From an uncultured Verrucomicrobia subdivision 3 bacterium (GTDB lineage: Bacteria > Verrucomicrobiota > Verrucomicrobiia > Limisphaerales > UBA11358): a DNA stretch of 64,000 nucleotides. The position numbers were made by a program, and so were the translations under genes. Location: assembly GCA_903850425.1 (NCBI GenBank), contig CAINLR010000113.1, positions 24,972-88,971 on the forward strand. The letters run 5' to 3'. Every line of letters starts with the position of its first letter. The first letter of the stretch is position 1. Shown here piece by piece: positions 39,831-49,174 of this stretch. The notes beneath the pieces were generated by a model. The model searched no databases, had not been told where the DNA came from, and saw only the letters and a program-made list of their open reading frames with translations.

Positions 39831-42800
39831 AACCAGTCCAAAAATTCCAATTCGTTTGCGCGCTGGCGACGATGCTCGCCGCAAGCGCTGTTTTCGCGGA
39901 AACCAATTCGCCCATCCAGCCGCAGGCGGATGGCGTTTTGCAACTCGACGCCCGCGCCGCGACCATTCAAGGCAAGTCGGCGAAGTTCTACAAAGGCAAG
40001 CCTGATTTCATCGGCGCGTGGACTGACGCTGCCGAATATCTTTCCTGGCCGGTTGCTTTCGGCAACACAGGAAACTACATCGTTGAACTTTATTATTCTT
40101 GCGCGCCCGGCTCAGACCGCAGCCTGTTTGAAATCGAGGCCGGCGGGCAGTCCACCGTTTCGCGCATCATGGACGACACCGGTTCGTGGTATGATTACGA
40201 AATTTTCAATCTCGGAGAATTCCGCGTGACCAACATCGCGCCGCAGGCGCTCACGCTCAAGCCCAAACAAAAACCCGGCCAGGCGGTGATGAATCTGGCT
40301 TGGTTGCGGTTCATTCCGGCGAACGATTATTCAAACTATCTCGCGCGCACCGCCGCCGAGCATCACCAGGCCAAACCGGTCAGTTTGCCGGCGCAGGTTT
40401 TTGTTGTGCCGAATTTTCATCCAGCCAGTTGCGGCTGGCTGGCGAACTGGTCGGTGGAGCGAAATTACTGCGCCAACTCATATCTCAACCACCTCGACCG
40501 TGTGCGCGACGATGCGAATTACGGCTATGCGCAATCCGAGTGCAACAACCTGATTGCGATTCAAAATTTCCAGCCGGAGCGTTTTGCCGAATTGCAACAG
40601 CGCGTAAAAGAAGGCCGCGTTGAATTGGTCAACGCTTTTTTTCTCGAACCCGCGATCAACCTCTCGGGCGGTGAGGCGCTCGCGAAAATGGGCATCGAAG
40701 GTTTGCGCTGGCAGCAGTCGGTGATGGGCGTGCGGCCGCGCTATTGCTGGGCGATTGACGTTTGCGGCACGCACGCGCAAATGCCGCAGCTCTGCGATTT
40801 ACTTGGTCTCGACGCGCTGATTTACACGCGCTGCAATCGCTCGGGTAAAACCGTGTTCTGGTCCGAATCGCCCGACGGTTCGCGCATTTTGACGCTCGTG
40901 CCCGGACACTATTCTGAAGACCTCGGCGGAACTTACGGCGCCAAAGAGCCGTTGGCCGAAAGCCAGTTGCGGCGCGCGGCCAAGGCGATTCACAGCAAGC
41001 TGGCGGCGACGCAGGAAAATGCGCCGGTGTTGATTCTCGCCGGTCAAGGTGATTACGCCCTTGCGCCGGCGCGGAAAGAAAACCCAACCGAATTTCTGCA
41101 AACCTGGAAAAATTTCCGTCCCGACTGCGAAATTCATTACGGCGGTTTGTCCGCGTATGTGGACGCGCTGCTGCCCGGCGTTAAGTCGGGCAAGATTGAA
41201 ATTCCCACCGTCCGCACTGGCACGAGCTACACGTTCGATTCGTTCTGGATTGAAAATCCGCGCGTCAAGGAATGGTATCGCCGCGACGAGCACGCGCTTC
41301 AGTCCGCCGAAATGCTTGCCACGATCGCGAGCCTCAAGAGCGGCTTCGCGTATCCGGTCGAGCCGTTTTATCATGCCTGGCTGCAAATGCTGCTGAACAT
41401 GGACCGCAACACGCTTTGGGGCAGCGCCGGCGGCATGGTGTTCGAGCATGAAACTTCGTGGGACGCCAAGGATCGCTTCGCTTGGGTGGAAAAACAAAGT
41501 GCCGCCACGCTGGCGTCCGCCGCGCAAACATTTGCCGGCGAAGGACAGGCCGTTTCACTGTTCAATCCGGCGAACTGGCAACGCACGGATCCGCTGCGAT
41601 TGAAACTGCCGGCGGACACGACGATTGCCGGCGCGAAATGCGAAGCGGCAGGTGACGGCACGACTTTTTGCCAATTGGAAGTTCCCGCGACGGGAATTGT
41701 CGGCGAGAAGTTGAAATTGTCTCCGGCTTCCGCGCCAAAATCCATCGCGCTGCCAGCAACCATCAAGACAAAATTTTATTCGGCGAAGATTGATCCCGTC
41801 ACCGGCGCACTGGTGAGCCTGAAAACCCAGTCCGGCCGCGAAATGCTCGGCGGCCCGGCGAACGTGGTCGTCACCGAAAAATATTCCGGTCACGGCGACC
41901 CGGGCGATTTTGTGAATCCGCGTCCGAAACGCCAGCGCCTCGCCACTTCGAGCGATTTCAAAACAACACTGGCTGTCACCGAAGGTCCGTTGGCGGTCAC
42001 GGTGACTGCCACCGAAGAATTTCTCGGAGGCGGCGTGCTCAAGCGCGTGACCCGCTTTTTCAAAAATTCCCCGCGCATCGAGTTTGAAACCGAGCTGAAC
42101 GACATTCCGAATCTCACCGTGGTCGTTGCCGAATTTCCACTCGCGCAAACGCCGGCGGAAATCCGTCGCGGCATTCCGTTCGGTTTTTCGCGCGATGACA
42201 ACACAATTTCCGGCATCGTGCCCGCCATTCGCTGGACTGATTACGCTTCGCCCGGCAAAGGCGGCGTGGCGCTGCTGGATCGCGGCGTGCCTGGGCGCGA
42301 AATCAACACGAACGTTCCAGTCATTTATCTGCTCAATGCCACTGACAAATATTATGGCTACACCAATGCGTGGCTCAGTGGCAAAGGCAAGCGCACCTTC
42401 CAATACGCGCTCGTGGCTCACGACGCTGACTGGAACACAGCGCGCGTCCCGCAGAAGGCTTGGGAATACAACGCGCCCGTCACCGTTGCCACGGATTGCC
42501 AGCCGGTGAGCGCACAATCGTTCGTGCAGACATCGGACAATGTGATCGTCGAGGCGATGCGCCGCGACGGCGCGGACATCGAATTGCGCCTCGTCGAAGC
42601 CCTCGGGCTGGCTGGCGAAGCGGAAGTGAAATTGAATCTGCCTTACACCAGCGTTTCAATGACCGATTTGACGGGCAACCACCCGCAAAAACTTGACGGT
42701 GGGCCAGCCTTTGAGTTCGCGGTGAAGCCGCAACAGATACTGACGTTGCGATTCCGGACAGCGGAACCCGTGGCGGAAATCAAACCGCTCATGCAGTGGG

Positions 42801-42883
42801 ATGAACTCGTTCCGAAAGCCAAGCGCGCCGCGCTGCACGAATATCTGCCGGACAAAAAAGGGCACCCGCCGCGTGGCAGTTGA
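39827..42883 (+). CDS. GH38-like glycoside hydrolase, exported
   Basis: The 1018-residue protein has a signal peptide (QFVCALATMLAASAVFA). The catalytic domain starts near residue 185. WAIDVCGTHAQMPQL is equivalent to the GH38 WAIDPFGHSATMPYL region and keeps the nucleophile/zinc Asp. At the N-terminal strand the usual H-x-H-x-D-P-G-W reads NFHPASCGW, so one His and the Asp that bind zinc appear lost. The long C-terminal half matches the GH38 beta-sandwich domains. Alpha-mannosidase activity is therefore uncertain. A related activity on other sugars is possible. Confidence 0.65.
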   Translation: MKPVQKFQFVCALATMLAASAVFAETNSPIQPQADGVLQLDARAATIQGKSAKFYKGKPDFIGAWTDAAEYLSWPVAFGNTGNYIVELYYSCAPGSDRSLFEIEAGGQSTVSRIMDDTGSWYDYEIFNLGEFRVTNIAPQALTLKPKQKPGQAVMNLAWLRFIPANDYSNYLARTAAEHHQAKPVSLPAQVFVVPNFHPASCGWLANWSVERNYCANSYLNHLDRVRDDANYGYAQSECNNLIAIQNFQPERFAELQQRVKEGRVELVNAFFLEPAINLSGGEALAKMGIEGLRWQQSVMGVRPRYCWAIDVCGTHAQMPQLCDLLGLDALIYTRCNRSGKTVFWSESPDGSRILTLVPGHYSEDLGGTYGAKEPLAESQLRRAAKAIHSKLAATQENAPVLILAGQGDYALAPARKENPTEFLQTWKNFRPDCEIHYGGLSAYVDALLPGVKSGKIEIPTVRTGTSYTFDSFWIENPRVKEWYRRDEHALQSAEMLATIASLKSGFAYPVEPFYHAWLQMLLNMDRNTLWGSAGGMVFEHETSWDAKDRFAWVEKQSAATLASAAQTFAGEGQAVSLFNPANWQRTDPLRLKLPADTTIAGAKCEAAGDGTTFCQLEVPATGIVGEKLKLSPASAPKSIALPATIKTKFYSAKIDPVTGALVSLKTQSGREMLGGPANVVVTEKYSGHGDPGDFVNPRPKRQRLATSSDFKTTLAVTEGPLAVTVTATEEFLGGGVLKRVTRFFKNSPRIEFETELNDIPNLTVVVAEFPLAQTPAEIRRGIPFGFSRDDNTISGIVPAIRWTDYASPGKGGVALLDRGVPGREINTNVPVIYLLNATDKYYGYTNAWLSGKGKRTFQYALVAHDADWNTARVPQKAWEYNAPVTVATDCQPVSAQSFVQTSDNVIVEAMRRDGADIELRLVEALGLAGEAEVKLNLPYTSVSMTDLTGNHPQKLDGGPAFEFAVKPQQILTLRFRTAEPVAEIKPLMQWDELVPKAKRAALHEYLPDKKGHPPRGS

Positions 42884-42926
42884 ATCTCTGTTAAACCGAT
42901 TTTCACGAAAACAAAACTAAAAATCT

Positions 42927-43562
42927 ATGGCTGACCTGAACCAGCTCCACGATGCCGTCCTCAACGGGGACGCCAAAACCGCCAAAGCCGTCACCGAGCA
43001 GGCGCTCGCCGCCGGCCATGAACCGCTCAAGCTGGTGCAGGATCACATGATGCCGGCGATGTCCGAGGTGGGCCGGCGCTTCGAGTGCAACGAATACTTC
43101 GTGCCTGAACTGCTGCTCGCCGCCCGCGCGATGAAAGGATCGCTGGAATTGCTGCGCCCGCTGCTGGCGGCCAAGGGCAACGAGCCGGTGGGGCGCGTCG
43201 CGCTCGGCACCGTGAAAGGGGATTTGCACGACATCGGCAAGAATCTCGTTGGCGCGATGCTCGAAGGCGGCGGCTACGAGGTGATTGATCTGGGCGTGAA
43301 CGTGACGCCGGAACAATTCATTGCCGCGATCAAGGACAAGAAGGCGAACATTGTGGCGATATCGGCGTTGCTGACCACGACGATGCCGGCGATGAAAACA
43401 ACAATTGACGCGCTGAAGGCGGCCGGGGTGCGTGATCAGGTGAAGATCATCGTGGGCGGTGCCCCCATCACGCAAACATTTGCCGATGAAATCGGCGCGG
43501 ATGGTTTCAGCGAGAGCGCTGCGGGCGCCGTTTCTGCCGCCCGGAAAGTTTGCTTGGCTTGA
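42927..43562 (+). CDS. Corrinoid (B12-binding) methyltransferase protein
   Basis: The 211-residue protein has the two domains of MtaC/MtbC-type corrinoid proteins. The N-terminal four-helix cap begins DLNQLHDAVLNGDAKTAKAV and ends at LLAAKG. The Rossmann B12 domain carries GDLHDIGKNLVGAML, the DxHxxG base-on/His-on motif, SALLTTTMPAMK and IIVGGAPIT. It carries a methyl group between a substrate methyltransferase and an acceptor methyltransferase. The next two genes are URO-D-fold methyltransferases. No corrinoid reactivation protein is seen in the window. Confidence 0.9.
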   Translation: MADLNQLHDAVLNGDAKTAKAVTEQALAAGHEPLKLVQDHMMPAMSEVGRRFECNEYFVPELLLAARAMKGSLELLRPLLAAKGNEPVGRVALGTVKGDLHDIGKNLVGAMLEGGGYEVIDLGVNVTPEQFIAAIKDKKANIVAISALLTTTMPAMKTTIDALKAAGVRDQVKIIVGGAPITQTFADEIGADGFSESAAGAVSAARKVCLA

Positions 43563-43571
43563 TTGTTTGCC

Positions 43572-44561
43572 ATGAATTTCAATCAACTCGTCCTCAACTC
43601 GCCGCGCCGGCTGGCGTTGCCCATCTCGATGTCTCCAGGGCTGGCCCTGACCGGCGCAAAGGTTTCGGATATCGTCACCAATTCGCAGGCGCAACTTGAC
43701 GCGCAGGCGGCGCTGCAACAGCGCTATCAGTCGCCGTTTGTGCTCGGCGCGATGGATTTGAGCGTCGAGGCGGAGGCGTTCGGCTGCACGATTGCGGTTT
43801 CTGATTCCGAAGTGCCGACCGTGACCGGACGGCTCATCACGAATCAGGAGCAGGCGGACAAGCTGGCCGTGCCGCAGCCGGGCGACCGGCGCACGGGGGT
43901 TTATCTGGAGGCGGTGCGGTTGCTCCGGCAGTTGCCCGGCCAGCCGTTTGTGTTTGCCGGCTGCATCGGGCCGTTCTCGCTCGCCGCGCGGCTCGTGGGC
44001 GTCAGCGAGGCGATGGAGCTGACCATTGCCGAGCCGGAGTTGATGCATACGCTGCTGGAAAAATGCACCGATTTCCTGACGAATTACCTCAAGGCATTCC
44101 GCGCCGCCGGCGCGCATGGCGTGATCATGGCCGAACCGGCGGCGGGTCTGCTTTCGCCGCGCGGGCTGTCGGCGTATTCCAGCGTTTACGTCAAACGCCT
44201 CGCGGCGGAAGCGAGTGATGAAGCGTTGTCCATCGTGCTCCATAATTGCGGGGCGAAATTATTGCACCTGCCGGCCATTCTGGAAACCGGTTTGAAGGCG
44301 TATCATTTCGGCGCGCCGATGGACATCGTGGGCGCGCTGGGCAAAGTCGCGCCGGACGTGATTCTCTGCGGCAATCTTGATCCGGCCGGAGTTTTTGTCC
44401 AATCGCCGCCCGCCGAAACCACCGCCAAAACGGCGCAACTCCTCGCCGCGACAGCCGGACACCGCAACTTCGTTATTTCTTCGGGTTGCGATCTGCCGCC
44501 CAACGCGCCGCTCGCGAGTTTGGACGCGTTTTACGCCGCCGTAAAAACAGCCAACCAATAA
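43572..44561 (+). CDS. MtaA/MtbA-like URO-D-fold methyltransferase
   Basis: The 329-residue protein begins at 43572 (MNFNQLVLNSPRRLALP) after a 9-base gap. It has the family's VLGAMDLSVEAEAFGCTIAVSDSE, an AEPAAGLLSP block and the C-terminal zinc-site triad signs: IVLHNCGAKLLHLP and VILCGNLDPAG. The H-x-C at 44250 and the later C in ISSGCDLPP fit the Zn-binding His/Cys/Cys of methylcobalamin:CoM-type methyltransferases. The methyl acceptor is unknown, since this is not a methanogen; tetrahydrofolate is one option. Confidence 0.78.
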   Translation: MNFNQLVLNSPRRLALPISMSPGLALTGAKVSDIVTNSQAQLDAQAALQQRYQSPFVLGAMDLSVEAEAFGCTIAVSDSEVPTVTGRLITNQEQADKLAVPQPGDRRTGVYLEAVRLLRQLPGQPFVFAGCIGPFSLAARLVGVSEAMELTIAEPELMHTLLEKCTDFLTNYLKAFRAAGAHGVIMAEPAAGLLSPRGLSAYSSVYVKRLAAEASDEALSIVLHNCGAKLLHLPAILETGLKAYHFGAPMDIVGALGKVAPDVILCGNLDPAGVFVQSPPAETTAKTAQLLAATAGHRNFVISSGCDLPPNAPLASLDAFYAAVKTANQ

Positions 44562-44565
44562 TTTT

Positions 44566-45804
44566 ATGACCGCACGCGAACGCATCCTCGCCGCCATCGA
44601 ACATCGTCAACCCGACAAAGTGCCGACTGACCTAGGGGCCACGCCGAGCAGCGGCATCTCGGCCATCGCCTACGGCAATCTGAAAAGGCATCTCGGCCTG
44701 ACGCAGGGCAGCACCCGCGTCTATGACGTGGTGCAGCAGCTTGCGCAGCCGGAAGATTTTATCCTAAACCGGTTCCACATTGACGCGATTGATATCGGCC
44801 GCACTTTCAACACCGAGGCCGCCGCCTGGCTACCGACGGTTTTGGCCGATGGGCAAAAGGCGGAGTATCCGGCTTGGTTTCATCCCGAACCGCAGGCCGA
44901 CGGCTCGTTCATCGCGCGGATGAAAGACGGCCTCGACATCGCACACATGCCGGCGGGCGGAACGTTTTACGACCAGACTTATTTTCCGTATCTCGACGGT
45001 TATCCGGCGGACTTCAGCAAACTTTCCGACGAAATGGGAAAGATACTTTGGGCCGCGCTCGTGCACAGCCCGTGGGATCACGCGGGCGATCCGGGCTTCT
45101 GGGACACGCTCCGCGCCAAGGCGCTGGAACTCCGCCGCACCAGCGACCGCGCGCTGATGATTGTCATCGGCTGCAATCTTTTTGAATGGGGAACCTTTCT
45201 GCGGCGCATGGATAATTTTCTCATGGACCTCGTCGCCGAACCGGAAAAAGTCGAGGCGCTGCTTGACGCGCTGATGGAACGCCATTTGGCCGTGCTGGAA
45301 AAAGCGTGTCGCACGGTCGGCGACGTGGCGGACGTCATCCGCTTTGGCGACGACCTGGGCACGAACGGCGGGCCGTTCATGTCGCCGAAAACTTACCGGC
45401 AGTTGTTCAAGCCGCGGCATACGATGCTTTGTGACTACGTCCACAAAAATTCCAAGATGAAAACTTTTCTGCACTCGTGCGGTTCGATTCGCGCGCTGAT
45501 GCCGGACTTGATCGAAGCCGGTTACGACGTGATTAATCCGATGCAGACGACGTGCCGAGGCATGGAGGCTGAGGGCTTGAAGGCGGATTTCGGCAAGGAC
45601 ATCTGCTTCTGGGGCGGCGGCTGCGACACCAAGGCCGTGCTGCCGCAAGGCACGCCCGCCGAGGTGAAAGATCACGTGAAACGCCGGCTGGAAATTTTGA
45701 TGCCCGGCGGCGGTTTTGTGTTCAACACCGTCCACAACATTTTACCGGAAGTGCCGCCGCAAAACATCGTGGCCATGTTCGAGGCCGTCGAGGAGTTTTC
45801 GTGA
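44566..45804 (+). CDS. URO-D-family methyltransferase, substrate-specific type
   Basis: The 412-residue protein starts MTARERILAAIEHRQPDKVPTD, the classic URO-D N-terminus. Middle and C-terminal motifs include FGDDLGTNGGPFMSP, FLHSCGSIRALMPDLIEAGYD and CFWGGGCDTKAVLPQGTP. The HSCG Cys and the GGGCDT Cys fit a zinc-binding methyltransferase. Together with the corrinoid protein and the MtaA-like protein it forms a three-gene set resembling methyl-transfer systems for methanol, methylamines or methoxy compounds. The substrate here is likely an O-methyl sugar, by context only. Confidence 0.75.
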   Translation: MTARERILAAIEHRQPDKVPTDLGATPSSGISAIAYGNLKRHLGLTQGSTRVYDVVQQLAQPEDFILNRFHIDAIDIGRTFNTEAAAWLPTVLADGQKAEYPAWFHPEPQADGSFIARMKDGLDIAHMPAGGTFYDQTYFPYLDGYPADFSKLSDEMGKILWAALVHSPWDHAGDPGFWDTLRAKALELRRTSDRALMIVIGCNLFEWGTFLRRMDNFLMDLVAEPEKVEALLDALMERHLAVLEKACRTVGDVADVIRFGDDLGTNGGPFMSPKTYRQLFKPRHTMLCDYVHKNSKMKTFLHSCGSIRALMPDLIEAGYDVINPMQTTCRGMEAEGLKADFGKDICFWGGGCDTKAVLPQGTPAEVKDHVKRRLEILMPGGGFVFNTVHNILPEVPPQNIVAMFEAVEEFS

Positions 45805-46156
45805 GCCCGCCCGCCGCCCGGCTGAATCTAGTGAATCATGTTGTAAATTGTATTGGCTAGGAGGTGAGCGTATCGTGACTCCATCACCAAAATGATTTGC
45901 GTTCAAGGCAGCCCGTTGCCGCAACCCGCAAAGAAAACCGGCCTTTGGAGTTTTTTTTCGTTTGCGTTTGTCGAGGCGTCATCCCGCCATGCTGATTTTC
46001 GCAGCGGAGGCGCTTGGGCGTGGTCTTGGTCAAGCGAGTGATGTTTCTGCGCTTGGAGTCAACGGATTCGCCGGCGCGACCGACGGAACGGTTTTGAACA
46101 ACGCCGGTTCTGGGGTGGACTGGCTCTTTCACCAACCCTCTGAAGTCGGTTTTGTT
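45805..46156. other. Intergenic region, no gene seen
   Basis: No frame here has a convincing start or domain. A poly-T run (AGTTTTTTTTCG) near 45955 follows a G/C-rich patch and may terminate the methyltransferase operon. The stretch 46080-46156 is the likely promoter and leader of the pseudopilin fragment. Confidence 0.4.
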
Positions 46157-46381
46157 ATGAAAGCAAAAAATAAAAATGTCAGCGGTTTTACCTTGATCGA
46201 GCTGCTGGTGGTGATTGCCATCAGCGCCATTCTGGCGGCGATGTTGTTGCCGGCGCTGGCCAAGGCCAAAATGCGGGCGCAGTCCATCAAATGTGTGAGC
46301 AACCTCAAGCAGATCGGTATCGCCATGCACATGTGTGTGGATGACAATCGGGGCAGTTACCCGCAAGCCCCTACCTGTTGA
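46157..46381 (+). CDS. Truncated type IV pilin-like protein
   Basis: The 74-residue product has a prepilin leader ending in SG followed by [20 protein letters not shown], with the cleavage/methylation site and a hydrophobic helix. Then comes [24 protein letters not shown], the usual Verrucomicrobia/Planctomycetes pseudopilin start. The rest of the normally 200+ residue protein is missing: it ends at [13 protein letters not shown], overlapping the 3' end of the anti-sigma gene on the other strand. It is probably a broken copy. Confidence 0.7.
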   Translation: MKAKNKNVSGFTLIELLVVIAISAILAAMLLPALAKAKMRAQSIKCVSNLKQIGIAMHMCVDDNRGSYPQAPTC

Positions 46382-46652
46382 TTTCAGTTTGAAGTCGGCG
46401 CTTGATTCGCTCACGGGCTTCGGGCGGCATGGTTTGCTCTGCGTCATGGTCATGCTCGCAGCGCTGGGCGGCGGTTCGCAAAAATTTGAGCTGCTTTCCG
46501 TAACGCGAACACCAGCGACACATCGCGAGATGAATCCGCAATCCGATTCGTTGCATCCGAGAGAGCGGGCGGTCGAGCGCTTCAGATTGCAGGCGGATGG
46601 CCTCTTTGCAATTCGGCGAGAGCGCACGGAAGGTTCTAGTGAGCCAATTCAT
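46371..46652 (-). CDS. Putative anti-sigma factor (zf-HC2-like)
   Basis: The 93-residue protein has an N-terminal helix, then [14 protein letters not shown], the H-x3-C-x2-C of anti-sigma zinc-binding domains. The C-terminus is charged. It lies 44 bases downstream of the ECF sigma gene on the same strand, as expected for a sigma/anti-sigma pair. No membrane segment is present, so it may act as a soluble anti-sigma factor. Confidence 0.6.
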   Translation of the reverse strand: MNWLTRTFRALSPNCKEAIRLQSEALDRPLSRMQRIGLRIHLAMCRWCSRYGKQLKFLRTAAQRCEHDHDAEQTMPPEARERIKRRLQTEINR

Positions 46653-46696
46653 GACTGATGGTTTGTCGGTGGAGTTTTCATTTCCTTACAGGCTTT

Positions 46697-47332
46697 TCAC
46701 TGTTTCCCGAACCAGTTGGTTTCCAGGCAGCGTCGCAAAGCCATGCGGGCGCGATACAGCATCACCCAGAGATTGCTCTCCGAAATGTGCAATTGGGCGC
46801 AGATTTCCTTGCTGTCCACGTCATCCATTTCCCGGAGACAAAATACGGCGCTGACGTTCTTGGGTAATTTGCGGGCGCAGTCATGAAAGGTTTTCCAAAA
46901 AAGTTCATTGTCGAGGCCGACTCCAGGATTCGACGACCATTCAATCGGTCCCAGTTCATGAATCCAGCCGCCCTTGCCCAAGCCGTCGGCGACGAACCGG
47001 TCGCTTTCTTCATCCGCGTAAAAGTCTAGATCGGTAAATGATGTTTCCCGACTGGCTTTGCGGTAATGGTCGAAGATTTTGTTTTTCAATATCCCAACGA
47101 GCCAGCTTTTCTCGGCCGAGCGACCGGCGAATGTTTTGCCGCCCTTTAGCGCTGCGAGAAACGTTTCTTGCACCGCATCCTCTGCCTTGGCCGGATCACG
47201 CAAGCGCATCAGGGCATACTTGAAGAGGTAGTCGCCATGCAAATCCACCCACCGCTCCGGATCGGAAAGGCCGGACGTGGCTGGCGAATTTTCTGCCGGC
47301 GGCGCTTTGCTTGGGTTCGTTTCGTCTGGCAC
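46697..47332 (-). CDS. ECF sigma factor
   Basis: Region 2 reads DYLFKYALMRLRDPAKAEDAVQETFLAAL, with K-x-x-W region (EKSWLVGILKNKIFDHYRK). Region 4 reads VFCLREMDDVDSKEICAQLHISESNLWVMLYRARMALRRCL (cited in parts). The start is uncertain: GTG at 47332 (VPDETNPS) or an upstream GTG at 47422. It is divergent from the msrBA gene and precedes an anti-sigma gene, so it likely drives the redox repair genes to its right. Confidence 0.82.
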   Translation of the reverse strand: MPDETNPSKAPPAENSPATSGLSDPERWVDLHGDYLFKYALMRLRDPAKAEDAVQETFLAALKGGKTFAGRSAEKSWLVGILKNKIFDHYRKASRETSFTDLDFYADEESDRFVADGLGKGGWIHELGPIEWSSNPGVGLDNELFWKTFHDCARKLPKNVSAVFCLREMDDVDSKEICAQLHISESNLWVMLYRARMALRRCLETNWFGKQ

Positions 47333-47483
47333 GAAAAAAGTTTGGCTGTTTACGCCGAAAATGCAAACCCGCGCAACAAAATTAGAATTACCTGTAAGTT
47401 TTCCGAGCGCCGCACGACTCACCTATGCGGCGACAGACAATTGCGCCGAGAACTGAACCAACTTTAAAAACATTACAAAGTCT

Positions 47484-48557
47484 ATGCACTCAATAAAAAT
47501 TGCAGGAATTGCGGTGGCGGTATTGCTGGGAGCGGGTATTGTCGCACAGTTGCGCCACGCAGGCGCGCAGTCAACCAACATGTCAGCCTACGAACCGGAA
47601 ACGATGAATCAATTCAAAAAACCCGCAGCGACGGAGCTGAAAAAGAACCTCTCGTCCGAACAATTCGAAGTCACGCAACAGTGCGGCACCGAGCCGCCGT
47701 TCCACAATGCCTATTGGGACAATCACCAGCCCGGCATTTATGTGGATATCGTGTCCGGCGAACCGCTGTTCAGTTCGTTGGACAAATTCGATTCCGGCAC
47801 GGGTTGGCCGAGTTTCACGCAGCCGGTGACCGGCGCCGAGGTCGTGGAGAAAAAAGATTCCGCCTTGGGGATGGAGCGGACGGAGGTGCGCTCAAAAATG
47901 GCGGATTCGCATCTCGGCCATGTTTTCAATGACGGCCCGGGAGAAAAGGGTATGCGCTACTGTATTAATTCTGCGTCCTTGAAATTCATTCCGGTCGCGG
48001 AAATGGATCAGGCTGGCTATGGCCAATTCCTCGCACCGTTCGTGAAGGCGGGCTTGATCAACGCACCGACGCATGAAACGGCCATCCTGGCCGGCGGCTG
48101 CTTCTGGGGCATGGAGGAAATCATCCGCCAGATTCCTGGCGTCATCAAAACGACCGTGGGCTACAGCGGTGGCAAAACCGCCGACCCGACTTATGAAGAA
48201 GTTTGCACCGGCAGCACGGGCCATGCGGAAGCGATTGAAGTGGTCTTTGATCCCGCTCGGCTCAGCTACGAAGCGTTGCTGAATTATTTCTTCCGCATGC
48301 ACGATCCCACGACGTTGAACCGTCAGCACGGTGATGTCGGCACGCAATATCGGTCCGCGATTTTCTACAACAGCGACGCGCAGAAGCAGACCGCCGAGCG
48401 CGTGAAGGCGCAATGGGACAAGTCGGGCAAGTTGAGTCGTCCGATCACGACCGAAATCACACTGGCCACGAAATTTTATCCAGCCGAGGAATATCATCAG
48501 GATTACCTCATCAAACATCCCGGTGGATACACCTGCCACGTTTTGCGGCCTGAATAG
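47484..48557 (+). CDS. msrBA: Methionine sulfoxide reductase MsrBA fusion, exported
   Basis: The 357-residue protein has an N-terminal membrane/signal segment ([18 protein letters not shown]). The MsrB domain shows [36 protein letters not shown] and [11 protein letters not shown] with the catalytic Cys; the zinc CxxC pairs of many MsrBs are absent. The MsrA domain follows with [26 protein letters not shown] and HAEAIEV. It reduces both R and S sulfoxides in exported proteins. It heads a set of redox genes and is divergent from an ECF sigma gene. Confidence 0.92.
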   Translation: MHSIKIAGIAVAVLLGAGIVAQLRHAGAQSTNMSAYEPETMNQFKKPAATELKKNLSSEQFEVTQQCGTEPPFHNAYWDNHQPGIYVDIVSGEPLFSSLDKFDSGTGWPSFTQPVTGAEVVEKKDSALGMERTEVRSKMADSHLGHVFNDGPGEKGMRYCINSASLKFIPVAEMDQAGYGQFLAPFVKAGLINAPTHETAILAGGCFWGMEEIIRQIPGVIKTTVGYSGGKTADPTYEEVCTGSTGHAEAIEVVFDPARLSYEALLNYFFRMHDPTTLNRQHGDVGTQYRSAIFYNSDAQKQTAERVKAQWDKSGKLSRPITTEITLATKFYPAEEYHQDYLIKHPGGYTCHVLRPE

Positions 48558-48584
48558 CACAACCCATCTAACACAAATCTAACT

Positions 48585-49136
48585 ATGATCGTCATCATCA
48601 GCGGAACCAACCGGCCGGGCAGCAACACGCGCAAAGTCACCAAGCACGTCGAGGCCATTTACCAATCACTCGGCGTGAAAACGCAACTGCTGGATCTGGC
48701 AGAAATGCCGGCTGAAATATTTTCGCCGGCCTCCTACGCGGAGAAGCCCGTCGCTTTCAAAACACTTACCGACGCCATTCTGGCGGCCGACGGCCTAGTC
48801 ATCGTGACGCCCGAATATAACGGCGGCATTCCCGGGGTGTTGAAATACTTCATTGATATGCTGCCGTTCCCGGAAAGTTTCGAGCACCGGCCGGTTTGTT
48901 TCGTCGGGCTGGCCGCTGGGATTTGGGGCGCGCTGCGTCCGGTCGAACAGTTGCAGGCCATTTTCGGCTATCGCAATGCCTACCTTTTTCCCGAACGCGT
49001 GTTCATGCCCGCCATCGGCAAACTGCTGAATGACGCTGGGAAGTTCACCAGTCCCGACATGGAAAAACGCCTGGGCAAACAGGCGGAAGGTTTCATAGGC
49101 TTCGTGGAAAGCCTGCGCGGAAAAAAACTCTGTTGA
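48585..49136 (+). CDS. NADPH-dependent FMN reductase-family protein
   Basis: The 183-residue protein has the flavodoxin-like pattern ISGTNRPGSNTRKVTKHV for phosphate binding, then VTPEYNGGIPGVLKYFID, the classic PEYNG motif. This family reduces FMN, quinones or azo dyes with NAD(P)H. It lies 27 bases after msrBA in the same orientation and could feed reducing power to the exported reductase or remove quinone stress. Confidence 0.85.
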   Translation: MIVIISGTNRPGSNTRKVTKHVEAIYQSLGVKTQLLDLAEMPAEIFSPASYAEKPVAFKTLTDAILAADGLVIVTPEYNGGIPGVLKYFIDMLPFPESFEHRPVCFVGLAAGIWGALRPVEQLQAIFGYRNAYLFPERVFMPAIGKLLNDAGKFTSPDMEKRLGKQAEGFIGFVESLRGKKLC

Positions 49137-49174
49137 TTGCTATTTGAATTTATCGGACGCAAACCAAAAAAAAT

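Noticed and set aside
42884..42926. Cobalamin riboswitch before the corrinoid gene
   Set aside because: The gap is only 43 bases, too short for the riboswitch, and no B12-box-like sequence is present.
42903..44243. 446-codon minus-strand open frame
   Set aside because: It is antisense to the corrinoid and MtaA-like genes and has an Arg/His-rich composition with no domain.
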